From: Nocardia sp. NBC_00565
GTDB taxonomy: Bacteria > Actinomycetota > Actinomycetes > Mycobacteriales > Mycobacteriaceae
DNA length: 64,000 nucleotides
Reading direction: 5' to 3'
NCBI RefSeq assembly: GCF_036345915.1
Contig: NZ_CP107785.1
Location: forward strand, 620,001 to 684,000
The notes beneath the pieces are model-generated. The model saw only the letters and a program-made list of their open reading frames with translations. It was not told where the DNA came from and searched no databases. Shown here one piece after another: positions 1-10,300 of the stretch (the first letter of the stretch is position 1; every line of letters begins with the position of its first letter). The position numbers were made by a program, and so were the translations under genes.

Positions 1-1
1 G

Positions 2-1039
2 GGGTTGGTGTGCGGGGATCCGGGGGACGAGGTGACTCGGGTTCTGTTCGCGGTTGACGCCACTGCGGCTGTGGTCGATGAGGCGATCGATTGGCGGGCA
101 CAGGCTTTGGTGGTGCATCATCCGTTGCTGTTGCGCGGGGTCGATACCGTTGCCGCCGATACGCCCAAAGGTGCGCTGCTGCATCGGCTTATCCGGTCGG
201 GGTGTGCGCTGTTCGCGGCGCACACCAACGCGGATTCCGCCGATCCGGGGGTTTCCGATGCGTTGGCCGCGGCGCTCGGGCTAACTGTGACCGGGCCGTT
301 GGATTCGAAACCACAAGCTGCCGTGGACAATTGGGTGGTACAGGTGCCGCGTTCGCACGCCGATGCGGTGTTGGCGGCGTTGTTCGCGGCCGGTGCCGGC
401 GGTAGTGGTACTTATCGCGACTGTGCGCTGCGGGTGCCGGGGGTCGGGCAGTTCCGTCCGGTCGCGGGGGCGAATCCGGCGGTCGGTTCGATCGGGGAAC
501 TGCAGCTGGTCGACGAGGATCGCCTCGAGGTGATCGCGCCGCCCTCGGCGCGGGCGGCGGTGCTGGCGGCACTGCGGGCCGCGCATCCCTACGAAGATCC
601 CGCCTACCACGTCACCGAGCGGGCGGCGTTGCCGTCGGGACTCGGTATCGGTCGGGTCGGCACGCTGCCGGAACCGGAGTCCTTGCGCGAGTTCACCTCT
701 CGGGTCGCCGCCGCCCTACCCGCGACGACCTGGGGCGTTCGCGCCGCCGGTGATCCGGACCGGATGATCCGGACCGTCGCCGTTTGTGGCGGCGCGGGCG
801 ACTCCTATCTGTCCACCGTGGCGCGCCTCGGCGTGGACGCCTACGTCACCTCCGACCTGCGCCATCACCCGGTCGACGAACATCTGCGCAGCGGCGGCCC
901 CGCCGTGATCGATGCCGCCCACTGGGCAACCGAATTCCCTTGGTGCGCACAGGCGCAGACGGTAGTGCAGACCGCCCTGCCCGACCTTGAAACCCACGTC
1001 TGCACGCTGCGCACCGATCCCTGGACGATCAGCGTATGA
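2..1039 (+). CDS. Nif3-like dinuclear metal centre protein (5' truncated by window)
   Basis: Nif3/DUF34 family, a hexameric dinuclear-metal protein often mis-named GTP cyclohydrolase I type 2; its true substrate is not settled. At least 345 residues are present and the frame is open to the window edge, so the real start lies upstream. The metal-site pieces are visible: VVHHPLL near residue 39, AHTNAD near residue 74, and a C-terminal [11 protein letters not shown] segment. Residues about 110-215 form the inserted PII-like domain found in the long (about 370 aa) Nif3 proteins. The gene precedes a zinc-ribbon protein and RNase HI, the same order as the Rv2230c-Rv2228c neighbourhood, which supports orthology. 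Family assignment is firm; biochemical role is unknown. Confidence 0.9.
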   Translation, partial: GLVCGDPGDEVTRVLFAVDATAAVVDEAIDWRAQALVVHHPLLLRGVDTVAADTPKGALLHRLIRSGCALFAAHTNADSADPGVSDALAAALGLTVTGPLDSKPQAAVDNWVVQVPRSHADAVLAALFAAGAGGSGTYRDCALRVPGVGQFRPVAGANPAVGSIGELQLVDEDRLEVIAPPSARAAVLAALRAAHPYEDPAYHVTERAALPSGLGIGRVGTLPEPESLREFTSRVAAALPATTWGVRAAGDPDRMIRTVAVCGGAGDSYLSTVARLGVDAYVTSDLRHHPVDEHLRSGGPAVIDAAHWATEFPWCAQAQTVVQTALPDLETHVCTLRTDPWTISV

Positions 1040-1143
1040 GCACGCACATCGCGCTCGCGCCGATCAACGGCATGTCGTACGGGTGGGCCGTGCCTTCGGT
1101 GCGAGTCGCGCAACCTATGCGTGAGCGGCACATCGTGGACTGA
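1036..1143 (+). CDS. possible 35-residue ORF overlapping the Nif3 stop
   Basis: An ATG overlaps the Nif3 gene stop codon in an ATGA arrangement, which would allow translational coupling, and opens a 35-codon frame. The peptide has no recognisable motif, signal or membrane segment. The overlap may be chance. The rest of the gap to the next gene (about 1144-1336) shows no convincing feature, although a TTGACA hexamer at 1306-1311 and TACAAC at 1325-1330 lie just before the next ATG. Confidence 0.2.
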   Translation: MSTHIALAPINGMSYGWAVPSVRVAQPMRERHIVD

Positions 1144-1336
1144 GTGCGCGTTCACACGGCGTTGTGCGGCGCGGGTTATCGACGACCACAGCGCCTTTGG
1201 CCATTGGTGGGACCATATTCGGATCGTGGCGCGATCCGCAGTTGCGGCGGCGTGTTCAGGGCGTGTCGTGATCGGTTCGGGGGAATGCCATTTCGTTTAC
1301 CTGAGTTGACACCCTCGCACGGGGTACAACTACCCC

Positions 1337-1981
1337 ATGAACTTCCCGGTGGACTTCGGGATCGTGCAGATCGGGTTGATGCTGATCATCCTGGTGGCGG
1401 TCGCGTTGCTGATATCGGCGCTCGTGATGGTGCGCAAAGTTGGGCTGCGGGTTTTGATCGGGCGCGGCGCGGGTGGATTAGGGCTGCTCGTCGTCGCCGT
1501 GGTGCTGCTGTGGCTGGTGACGCTCATGCAGACGTTCCTCGGGCTGAGCGGGGAGATCAAGGCTGCGCACGTGGTGGTGAGTCAGGTTGCGGGCCAGGAT
1601 CATCGGCTCGAGGTCGACCTCACGCTCTATGGCGACAAGGACCATCCGGACAAGCACGAGAAGTATCAGGTCGAGGGTGATCTGTGGGTGCTGCAGGCCA
1701 ATATCGTCGAACTGGAGCCCTGGGTGAACGCCCTCGGCTTCCACTCCGGCTACAAGGTGACCCGCCTCTACGGCCAGCGCCTCGACGGTGTGGCCACCAC
1801 CCAGAACCAGATCTTCGTCAACGGCGAAGACCAAGACTTCTTCAACGATATGCGCACCCACAAATGGTGGACCGACCCCTTCGTCCGCTCCGCCTATGGC
1901 AACGCCGTAATCGCCACCCCCGGCACCTACGACGTCTTCATCTCCCGCGACGCCATCAAAACCCGCGCGCCCGGAAGCTGA
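1337..1981 (+). CDS. membrane-anchored protein of unknown function
   Basis: A 214-residue protein with two hydrophobic segments (about residues 10-33 and 46-70) separated by a short basic loop, followed by a roughly 140-residue hydrophilic domain probably outside the membrane. The soluble part is rich in aromatic and charged residues (for example EGDLWVLQANIVELEPW) and looks folded. I do not recognise a characterised family; similar proteins in proteobacteria carry vague efflux-pump labels without proof. No Shine-Dalgarno precedes the ATG, and TACAAC lies 7-12 bases upstream, so a leaderless transcript is possible. It sits alone between Nif3 and the zinc-ribbon gene. Confidence 0.75.
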   Translation: MNFPVDFGIVQIGLMLIILVAVALLISALVMVRKVGLRVLIGRGAGGLGLLVVAVVLLWLVTLMQTFLGLSGEIKAAHVVVSQVAGQDHRLEVDLTLYGDKDHPDKHEKYQVEGDLWVLQANIVELEPWVNALGFHSGYKVTRLYGQRLDGVATTQNQIFVNGEDQDFFNDMRTHKWWTDPFVRSAYGNAVIATPGTYDVFISRDAIKTRAPGS

Positions 1982-2126
1982 CGCAGACCTGTTGGGCGCC
2001 TCGCAATAGGTACACCTTCTGCGCGGCGTCCAATAGATATGCGCAGCCTGTGTCGACCCACACCGCTCCCAGCATCACCACAGCAGCCCCAACCACCACA
2101 CCCCGCACAACCTCAGCGGTGCGCAT
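1956..2126 (-). CDS. possible 56-residue single-span peptide
   Basis: A minus-strand frame of 56 codons with an N-terminal basic residue and a hydrophobic stretch (VVRGVVVGAAVVMLGAVWV) that could be a membrane anchor or signal. It overlaps the end of the upstream plus-strand gene by 26 bases. A weak GAGAG lies upstream of the ATG. Apart from this frame, the 1982-2354 gap holds nothing I recognise. It could be fortuitous. Confidence 0.2.
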   Translation of the reverse strand: MRTAEVVRGVVVGAAVVMLGAVWVDTGCAYLLDAAQKVYLLRGAQQVCVSFRARGF

Positions 2127-2354
2127 ATCACGCCTGCTCTCGGCGTATCGGCTCTCGGCGCCGGGCATTCCCGTCGCGACTAGTAGGACCCACCGAACCC
2201 CGTCTCGGTTCCGTCCGATCTCCCCGCCCATACCCGCTGACGTGGCGTGGGACCGGAGCACCCACCATCCGGGGTACGGTTGAGCACTGGTATCACCGCG
2301 CTCCCGCGGTCCGCGTGCCCCCATCCGTCCATAATGTTCAGGAGTTTGTCCGCG

Positions 2355-3092
2355 TTGAATGTCGAAGCACCTGTCCAGGCCAAGCTGCTTCAGCTCGCTG
2401 CCGTCGACGCCGAACTGACGCGGATCGCGCATCGGCGCACCGTGCTGCCCGAACAGCAGGAGGTGGCGCGGCTGGAGGCCGAGCGGAATGCGCACAAGGA
2501 TGCGGCGGTGGCGGTCGAGATCATGCTGGACGATCTCGACCGCGATATTCGCAAGCTGGAGGGCGAGGTCGAGGCGGTGCGCAAGCGCGAGGAGCGCGAC
2601 CGCGGCATGTTGACCTCAGGTTCGGTGGGCGCCAAACAGCTTTCGGAGATTCAGCACGAGTTGGGCAGCCTGGAGCGGCGTCGTTCGGTGCTCGAGGACG
2701 AGCTGCTGGAGGTGATGGAGCGTCGCGAGGCATCGGCGTCGGATCATGATCACGCGGGGGCCCGGCTCAGCAAGACCGAGCAGGACCTGGCCGACGCGCA
2801 GCGACTGCGCGATGAGGCGCTGGCGGATCTGGATGTGGCGCAGGGCCGTTGCAATGCCGATCGCAAGGAATTGGTCGCGCGGTTCCCGGCCGAACTGCTG
2901 AGCATCTACGACCGCCAGTACACCCAGCACGGCGTGGGCGCGGCACTGCTGCAGGCCCGCCGGTGCGGTGCGTGCCGGATCGAACTGGACCGCGGCGAGA
3001 TCGCGCGCATCGCGAAGGCCGCACCCGAGGTGATCGTGCGCTGCCCGGAGTGCGGCGCGATCTTGGTGCGAACCAAAGAATCGGGTTTGTGA
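2355..3092 (+). CDS. C4-type zinc ribbon protein with long coiled coil
   Basis: 245 residues. Residues about 1-180 form a long charged helical hairpin (coiled coil) with heptad-like Leu/Glu/Arg pattern, and the C-terminus is a zinc ribbon with CGACR and CPECG cysteine pairs. This is the CT398/FlgN-like-plus-zinc-ribbon family, equivalent to Rv2229c, which is about the same length. The function is unestablished; a nucleic-acid or chaperone role is proposed for relatives. The start is a TTG at 2355 with AGGAG at 2340-2344, which gives an N-terminus matching the family; an upstream ATG at 2334 lacks a ribosome site. It is followed 28 bases later by RNase HI and is probably co-transcribed with it. 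Confidence 0.88.
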   Translation: MNVEAPVQAKLLQLAAVDAELTRIAHRRTVLPEQQEVARLEAERNAHKDAAVAVEIMLDDLDRDIRKLEGEVEAVRKREERDRGMLTSGSVGAKQLSEIQHELGSLERRRSVLEDELLEVMERREASASDHDHAGARLSKTEQDLADAQRLRDEALADLDVAQGRCNADRKELVARFPAELLSIYDRQYTQHGVGAALLQARRCGACRIELDRGEIARIAKAAPEVIVRCPECGAILVRTKESGL

Positions 3093-3120
3093 AGCGCGGT
3101 CGAGTGGAACAAGGGGAGAG

Positions 3121-4383
3121 ATGACCCAGCGCGAAGTGCTCGTCGAAGCCGATGGCGGCTCCCGGGGAAACCCGGGTCCGGCCGGTTACGGTGCGGTCGT
3201 CTTCGATGCCGAGCACGGCCGAGTCCTGGCCGAGCGCAGGGAGTATATCGGCATCGCCACCAACAATGTCGCCGAATACCGCGGTCTCATCGCGGGTTTG
3301 GCGGCGGCGGCCGAACTCGGTGCGCGCACGGTTACGGTGCGGATGGACTCCAAGCTCGTCGTCGAGCAGATGTCGGGTCGCTGGAAGATCAAGCACGCGG
3401 CCATGATTCCGCTGGCCGATCGGGCGCGCAGGCTGGTCGCCGGATTCGATCGGGTCACCTTCACCTGGATTCCCCGTGCCGAGAATTCGTATGCGGATCG
3501 TCTGGCCAACGAGGCGATGGACGACGCCACGCTGATCGGCGAGGTGCACGCCGCCGAACGGCAGCTGCTCGATTCGGGGGACGCTGCCGCCACGTTGGCG
3601 GAGGAGGTCCGCGCGGCCGAGGAACAACTGCTCAACTGGACCGACGAACCGCCGCCGGAAGAGCAACAGCCGAGTTGGATCGATGACGTCCGGGACGCGC
3701 AGTCGAATACTCCCGAACGCGATGCCCCCATGACCGCCGCCGAGCAGGCGCCCGGCTGGACCGGCGCAACCGGCCGCCCCACCCGCATGCTCCTGCTGCG
3801 CCACGGCCAAACCGCGCTCTCGGTCGAACGCCGCTACTCCGGCCGTGGCAACCCGCCTCTCACCGAACTCGGTCGCGAACAAGCCGCCCGCGCCGCGAAA
3901 ATGCTCGCCGCCAAGGGTGGCATCTCCGCCGTGGTCACCTCACCGCTCGGCCGCGCCCGCGAGACGGCCGAGGCCGCCGCGACCGCGCTCGGCGTCCCCG
4001 TGCGCGTCCTCGACGGCCTCACCGAAACCGATTTCGGCGACTGGGAAGGCCTCAGCTTTGTGGAGGCGGCACAACGGGATCCGGAACTGCACGCCCGCTG
4101 GCTCGGCGACCCGTCGACCCCCGCGCCGAACGGCGAAAGCTTCGACCAGGTCCGCGAGCGAGTCGAAGCAACCCGCCGCGATCTGGTCGCGCTGTATCCG
4201 GGCGAGAACATCGTGGTGGTCAGCCATGTGACGCCCATCAAGACCCTGTTGCAGCTGGCCCTCGGCGTCGGTCCGGCGCTGCTGTATCGCCTGCACCTGG
4301 ACCTGGCGTCACTGTCGATCGCCGAGTTCTACCCCGACGGCGGATCGTCGGTGCGATTGGTCAACGACACGTCCTATCTCTGA
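3121..4383 (+). CDS. bifunctional RNase HI / CobC-type phosphatase
   Basis: 420 residues. The N-terminal domain (about 1-135) is RNase HI, which cuts RNA in RNA-DNA hybrids; the catalytic acidic residues are D11, E52, D76 and D126. The C-terminal domain (about 222-415) is a histidine phosphatase of the CobC/alpha-ribazole phosphatase type, with the RHG motif at 227-229 (phospho-acceptor H228) and the second catalytic His at 369. The Rv2228c enzyme has the same fusion but a shorter linker; here residues about 138-220 form an acidic linker with two repeated helical stretches ending in LLD/LLN. A GGGGAGAG ribosome site sits directly before the ATG. Domain calls are firm; whether the phosphatase acts on alpha-ribazole phosphate is inferred. 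Confidence 0.93.
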   Translation: MTQREVLVEADGGSRGNPGPAGYGAVVFDAEHGRVLAERREYIGIATNNVAEYRGLIAGLAAAAELGARTVTVRMDSKLVVEQMSGRWKIKHAAMIPLADRARRLVAGFDRVTFTWIPRAENSYADRLANEAMDDATLIGEVHAAERQLLDSGDAAATLAEEVRAAEEQLLNWTDEPPPEEQQPSWIDDVRDAQSNTPERDAPMTAAEQAPGWTGATGRPTRMLLLRHGQTALSVERRYSGRGNPPLTELGREQAARAAKMLAAKGGISAVVTSPLGRARETAEAAATALGVPVRVLDGLTETDFGDWEGLSFVEAAQRDPELHARWLGDPSTPAPNGESFDQVRERVEATRRDLVALYPGENIVVVSHVTPIKTLLQLALGVGPALLYRLHLDLASLSIAEFYPDGGSSVRLVNDTSYL

Positions 4384-4690
4384 TGGACATCCGACCAATC
4401 CGTATGTTCGTGAACCATGAATTATGGCGCATCACAATGGATTCGGCCTGCCGAAACGTGGCCTTTGCGGCGAATCTCACTCAGTAACGTTTCAGACACG
4501 GTCTTAGCGGTAGGCTTCGGGTCGGTCAGGCACAGGCATCCCGCCCGCCTGTCTGGTCGGGGATGACATCGGTCTTCGAACAGTGCCGCTCGGGGGGATG
4601 AGAGCTGGCGAGCAGTGTGGCTCGGTGGTCGCTTCGAAAGTATGAAGTGGTCCTGTGCTGTCGAGTGGCTCGATGGAAGCGCAGGTTCGA
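4384..4690 (+). other. intergenic region before the biosynthetic locus
   Basis: About 300 bases between RNase HI-CobC and the flavin monooxygenase. I see no coding sequence, strong hairpin or clear promoter. It presumably holds the promoter of the two-gene NRPS locus. It also marks the junction where the housekeeping gene order, conserved in mycobacteria, is interrupted by accessory DNA. Confidence 0.5.
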
Positions 4691-7165
4691 ATGAGTAGTC
4701 CGATCAAGGTTGTCGTGCTGGGTGCGGGCATCGGAGGGCTCACCACGGCCGCCGCCTTGCGACAGGCGGGCTTCGCGGTCGAACTGTACGAGGCCGCTCC
4801 CGAACTGCGCGCACAGGGATTCGGACTTTCGGTGCAGGCCAACGGCATCAACGCGCTGCGCGCGATCGGCCTCGGCATCGAGGAGGAACTGCTCGAGCGC
4901 GGCGGCAAGGTCGAGACCTTCCGCTTCAACAATCCGGACGGCACCCCACTGCGGGTCCTGCCGGTGCACCGCCAGGACGACCGACTCGGTGCACCGAGCG
5001 TCGCCCTGCACCGCACCGATCTGCACGCGGTCCTGCTCCGCGCGATCGGCGACACTCCCACTCATGCTGGCGCACAAGCGATTCGGTTCATCGACGACGG
5101 TGACCACGTGCGCGTCGAATTCGCCGACGGCCGCATCGCCGAGGGCGATCTGCTGATCGGCGCCGACGGCATCCACTCGGTGGTACGCGCCCAACTGCAC
5201 GGCCGCGCCGAACCGCGCCCCGGCAATTTCGTGGCCTGGCTGGCCTGTGTCCCCTTCGAGCATCCCGCTGTGCCGCGCGGTTATTCGGCCCATTACTGGG
5301 GCACCGGAATGCGTTTCGGCATCCACGACATCGGCCACGGCCGGGTGTACTGGTGGGGCACCATGTCCATGCCGGGCGACGAGGCCGCCAATTGGCAAGG
5401 GACCAAGGAAGATCTGCGGCGGCTCTACGCCGACTGGGCCCCGGAGGTGCGCGCCTGCATCGAGCAGACCGAGTGGGCCGATGTGCTCGCCGTGCCGTGC
5501 CAGGACCGCCCGCCGCTGGAAGGCTGGGGCCGCGGCCGGGTCACCCTGCTCGGTGACGCCGCGCATCCCATGCTGCCCAGCCTCGGTCAGGGCGCGAACT
5601 CGGCCATCGAGGATGCGGTCGTGCTGGCGCACACGCTGAAGACCTCGCTGGATCCGGTTGCGGGCCTGCGTCGTTACGAACAGGTGCGCGCCGAGCGGAC
5701 CGCCATGTTCGTCAACGGATCCTGGTCGCTCGGCAAGATCGAACAGACCACCGATCCGAACCTGGTGAAGCTGCGCAACACCTACTTCCGGTACGCGCCG
5801 ACCGAATTCTTCCTGCGCGAACTCGGCAAGCCGATGTCGTTCCCGCCGCTCGCCGGCCCGACCGCGCAACTCCCGCGCCAGCTGTCTCCGGTGGAGCGCT
5901 GGCACTGGATCGCGGATCAGCTCGCACCCCTGCACATTCTGGCCCGAGTCAGGGTGCACGGATCGATCACCGCGGCCCGGGTACGGGCCGGTCTCGACGA
6001 GGTGCAGCACCGACATCCGCTGCTCCGCGTCGCGGTGGCGGCCGAACCCGACGGCACCGCACCGCGTTTCGTGCCGGTCCCGACGCCGATTCCGCTGCGC
6101 GTGGTCGAGTCCGCCGATCCGGACACCTGGTTGACCGAGATCGACGAGGTCGAACTGCGCGAGCCCTTCGACTGGCACTCCGGTCCGCTCGCGCGTGCCG
6201 TGCTGATCACCGATTCGACCGGCCAGACCAGCGATCTCGTGGTCACCCTGCACTATGCGATCGCCGACGGCGAGAGTGCGATGTCGGTGGCCAAACAGGT
6301 GCTGCAGGTCGCCTCGGGCGATGGCCCCGAACTCGCGCCCGCACCGGTCCGGCCGGGCCCGGAGCAGCTGTTCCCGGCGAAGTTCCAGGGCGCCAAGGGC
6401 ATCGGCCGCACCGTGGGATCGTTGCTGCGGGACCAGAAATCGCAGCTCAACCGGCCGCGCCGACTGGAGCCGACCGAGCTGGTGCCGCCCGCGCGGCGGC
6501 GCAGCCGGGTCGTGCACCGCGGCCTCGACGCTGATCGGCTCGACGCGTTGTCCGCCGGTTGCGAGCGCAACGGCGTCGGGCTGCAGGCCGCGCTCTCGGC
6601 GGCGCTGCTCGTCGCGGCGGCCCGCGAGTCGGGCACCTACCGGCAATCCTGGTACACCGTCGGCAGTTCGGTGAACTTCCGCGACCACCTCGACGGCGCG
6701 GTCGCCGATACCGAGGTCGGCACCTACCAGGGCATGATCGCGACCCCGGCGAAGTACGCGCCGTGGTCCTCGCTGTGGCAGATCGCCGGCGAGATCGAGC
6801 GGGAGTACGGCGCAAGGATGGACCGTCGCGACCACCTCGCGGCACTGAATCTGCTGCAGGTCGCCGCGCCGAAGTCGGTGGCCGCCAGCGCATCCACGGT
6901 CAAGCTGATGGACACTCGCGGTCCGGGCCATCTGTGCATGACCTACCTGGGGCGCTACGCGTTCCCGGACAAGATCGGCTCCTGGCAGCTGTCGGGCGCG
7001 CAATTCGTTTCCGGCATGTCGGTGAGCGGTTTCATCATGGCCACCGCCAATGCCACGCACGGCGAATTGTCGTTCAACATCGGCTATGTCGAGCCCGCGG
7101 TATCGCGCGAGCGTGCCGAGCGGCTCGCCGATGAGAGTGTGCGCGCGCTGCTGTCGGTGATCTGA
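4691..7165 (+). CDS. FAD monooxygenase fused to a condensation/acyltransferase-like domain
   Basis: 824 residues from the ATG at 4691 (GGAAG 11 bases upstream; GTG 4655 and ATG 4673 are alternatives). Residues about 1-390 are a group A flavoprotein monooxygenase: GAGIGG at 11-16, the DG motif GADGIHSVVR around D159, and the GD motif GDAAHPMLPSLGQG around D289. Residues about 395-824 look like an NRPS condensation or PapA-type acyltransferase domain (LSPVERWHW start). The HHxxxDG motif reads HYAIADG at 521-527, so the second, catalytic His is Tyr522. The next gene is a Ser/Pro-type dimodular NRPS 180 bases downstream. By analogy with BraB and PxaB, the flavin domain may perform Baeyer-Villiger oxidation on the released bicyclic dipeptide; that role is inferred. 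The degenerate second domain may be structural. Confidence 0.85.
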   Translation: MSSPIKVVVLGAGIGGLTTAAALRQAGFAVELYEAAPELRAQGFGLSVQANGINALRAIGLGIEEELLERGGKVETFRFNNPDGTPLRVLPVHRQDDRLGAPSVALHRTDLHAVLLRAIGDTPTHAGAQAIRFIDDGDHVRVEFADGRIAEGDLLIGADGIHSVVRAQLHGRAEPRPGNFVAWLACVPFEHPAVPRGYSAHYWGTGMRFGIHDIGHGRVYWWGTMSMPGDEAANWQGTKEDLRRLYADWAPEVRACIEQTEWADVLAVPCQDRPPLEGWGRGRVTLLGDAAHPMLPSLGQGANSAIEDAVVLAHTLKTSLDPVAGLRRYEQVRAERTAMFVNGSWSLGKIEQTTDPNLVKLRNTYFRYAPTEFFLRELGKPMSFPPLAGPTAQLPRQLSPVERWHWIADQLAPLHILARVRVHGSITAARVRAGLDEVQHRHPLLRVAVAAEPDGTAPRFVPVPTPIPLRVVESADPDTWLTEIDEVELREPFDWHSGPLARAVLITDSTGQTSDLVVTLHYAIADGESAMSVAKQVLQVASGDGPELAPAPVRPGPEQLFPAKFQGAKGIGRTVGSLLRDQKSQLNRPRRLEPTELVPPARRRSRVVHRGLDADRLDALSAGCERNGVGLQAALSAALLVAAARESGTYRQSWYTVGSSVNFRDHLDGAVADTEVGTYQGMIATPAKYAPWSSLWQIAGEIEREYGARMDRRDHLAALNLLQVAAPKSVAASASTVKLMDTRGPGHLCMTYLGRYAFPDKIGSWQLSGAQFVSGMSVSGFIMATANATHGELSFNIGYVEPAVSRERAERLADESVRALLSVI

Positions 7166-7345
7166 CGGCGTAAGTAACCGCGCGCCCATAAACGGCCGCG
7201 AATTCCGGCATCGATGTCGATGTCGGTGATTCGCGCTATCTGAAAACTGGATACGAGTGGTCACAGCTTTGCGTTTGGCGTCATCAGGGGGTCCTGGACA
7301 GATTTGCGCACGGTCTGTGCCGCAACCGTCGCGATAGGAGTGACT

Positions 7346-10300
7346 GTGACGTCCGAAACGAGCGCAAACCCCGACAGACCCACCGAGGCATGGCCGGTCA
7401 GCGCGTATCAGCGCGACGTGCTCGGCCTGGCATTGCGGCTGGCGCCGGAACCCGTTGCCCAGCAGACCTATAGCCTGCGCATGGACGAGCCGCTGGATAT
7501 CGGGCGACTGCGGGCGTGCTGGCGGCGAGCACTGATGAGTGACGAAGCGCTGCGCCTGCGCTTCGCCTTCGACAACGGTGAGTTCCGGCAGTGGATTTCG
7601 GATGAGATTCCGCGGGTTGAGGTCGTCGATCTGACCGGTGCGCCGGATCCCGAGGCCGCGGTCCAGGAGTGGCTGTGGCGCGAGGTGGGCGCGCCGGAGC
7701 GACCGGATCGGCCCGCGCGCCTGGCCGCCGTGGTGGACCGGCCGGACCGGTTCTTCCTGTTCATCTCGGTCCATCACGCGCTGGCCGACGGGTACGGCAT
7801 GAATCTGGTCATCGCCACGCTCGATACCAGCTACAAGATGAAAGACGTACCGCCCGACCAGCTCGCGGTGCCCGAGCCCGTCAACGAGCACACCGACCGT
7901 TCCGTGGCGACCTACCGGCGGATCATCGAGGACGATGAGGCGTACCGGGCCTCTGAGCAGTACACGGCGGACCGCGACGGCCTGCTCGCCGCGCTCGACG
8001 GCGTCGAGCCGGCCCTGTTTCCGAATCGGACCAGCGCGGCGAGAATCGCGCGTGGACACTACAACACGATGATCTCGGGGGAGTACCTCGATCGGGTCCG
8101 GGCCACCGGCGTCACCGTCTTCGCCTACCTCACGGCCGCGGTCGCGACCTATCTCGCGACGATCCACCGCACCGATCAGGTGGTGATCGGCGTGCCGATG
8201 CTCAACCGGCACTCGGCGGAGACCTACCGTACCCAGGGCCATCGCGCCAATGTCATTCCGCTGCCGGTGCGCGTCGAACGGGACGTGCCGCTCGCGCGGA
8301 TCGCGGAGCAGGTGACCCAGCAGATTCGAAAGCTGAAGAAGCATCAGCGATTTCCCTACGGTGAACTGACCCGCGCGCTGAATCCGGACCCGGTCGCGCC
8401 GCCGCTGTACGACGTCGCCTTCTCGCACACCAAACTGCCGGATGCCGACTACGTCCACGAGCTCATCTCGAAGTGGACGGTGCACAATCCGGGTTCGGTG
8501 ACCAACGCACTCACCATCGTCACCGCGGAGAACGGCCGCGACGGCTCGATCAGCCTCCAGTTGTTCTACGACACCGACATTTTCGACGCGAGCTTCCCGA
8601 TCGAGTCGGCGCTGCGCAGTGTCGCGGAGATGGTCACCGCATCGCTGGATCATCCGCAGACCCCGGTGGGTGCGCTGCCGCTGCTCTCGGAGCCGACCAG
8701 TGCCGAAGTGTCGACCTTCGAGGCGGGGCCGCGAATCGAGTTCCCCTACACCACCATTGATCGGCTCTTCAACGAACAGGCTGCCGCGCATCCGGACCGG
8801 GTGGCCATCGTGCCCGCCGCCGGATCGGGTGAACGATGGCTGACCTACGGGCAATTGTCCGGGCTGGTAGACGGTTTCGCAGCGAAGCTGCATGAGCTGG
8901 GCGCGACCGGCAACGAGTGCATACCGGTAATTCTGCCTCGGACCACCGACATGGTGATCGCGGTGCTGGGAATACTGCGCGCCGGTTGCGCTTACGTGCC
9001 GCTCGATCCGGATTATCCGGCGGCGCGGATCGAAACGGTCCTCGCCGATTGCGAGGCGCGGTTCGTGGTCGCCGGGCGCGAGCACGCGCGGCTCTATGCC
9101 GATCTCGGCGTCACCCGCGTCACGGTGGCCGACACGCTGCCCGGCATTGTCGAAAATGTCTCGCACCCAGCGGATCTGAGCTATCTGATCTACACCTCGG
9201 GCTCGACCGGTGTGCCCAAAGGCGTGATGATCGAGCACCGCTCGGTGGTCAACCGGCTCACCTGGATGCAGCGCCGCTACCCGCTGGCCGCCGACGATGT
9301 CATCCTGCAGAAGACGCCGGTCACCTTCGACGTGTCGGTGTGGGAGTTGTTCTGGTGGGCCATCACCGGAGCCGAGGTGGCGTTGCTGGAGGTCGGCGGC
9401 GAACGGGATCCGCGCCGCATCGCCGAGGCCATCGAGGCGAATTCGGTGACCGTCGTGCATTTCGTGCCGTCCATGCTGGCCGCCTTCGTGGACGAGCTGA
9501 CCGCCGATCGCACGATCGTGCCGCGCATCGCGGGCCTGCGCCGGGTGTTCTGCAGTGGTGAGGCGCTGCCGCCCGCGCTGGTGCGCCGCTTCCACGCGGC
9601 CTTCGCGGCGGTGCAACAGCAGCCGCCGCGGCTGGTGAACCTGTACGGCCCCACCGAGGCCACCGTCGACGTGTCGTATTTCGATTGCCCCGCCGCTAGC
9701 GACTGCTTGCAGGTCACTCGAAACAACCAGCACGATTCGCTCGATGTAGTGCCGATCGGCCGACCGATCGACAATATCGACCTGCTGGTGCTCGACGAAT
9801 CCGGACGCAGAATGCCCATCGGCGTGCCCGGTGAACTCAATATCGCCGGTGTCGGCGTCGCCCGGGGTTACCGCGGTCGCCCCGAGCTGACCGCCGCCGC
9901 CTTCGTCGACGATCTGACCGTGCCGGGCCGCCGCCGCTACCGCACCGGCGATCTGGCGCGCTGGCTGGCCGACGGCACCTTGGAGTACCTGGGCCGCTTC
10001 GACGACCAGGTGAAGATCCGCGGCAACCGGATCACCCTCGGCGAGGTGGAGAACGCGATTCTGGGTTGCCACGGTGTGCGCGGCGCGGCCGTGCTCGACG
10101 AGCAGTCGCAGACACACGGTGCGCATCTGGTCGGGTACTTCGTCGGCGACGCGGTGACCGGCGACGAGATCGCCGAACAGATCGCGACCCGCCTGCCCCG
10201 CTACATGATTCCGACCCGGCTGCTGCGCGTGGATCGGATCCCGTCGACCCGCAACGGCAAGGCCGATCGCAAGGCGTTGACCAGGCAGGCGGCGGCCGCC

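Noticed and set aside
2767..3882. Antisense frame of 371 codons opposite the zinc-ribbon and RNase HI genes
   Set aside because: No motif, poor composition and complete overlap with two genes bearing clear catalytic or metal-binding residues.
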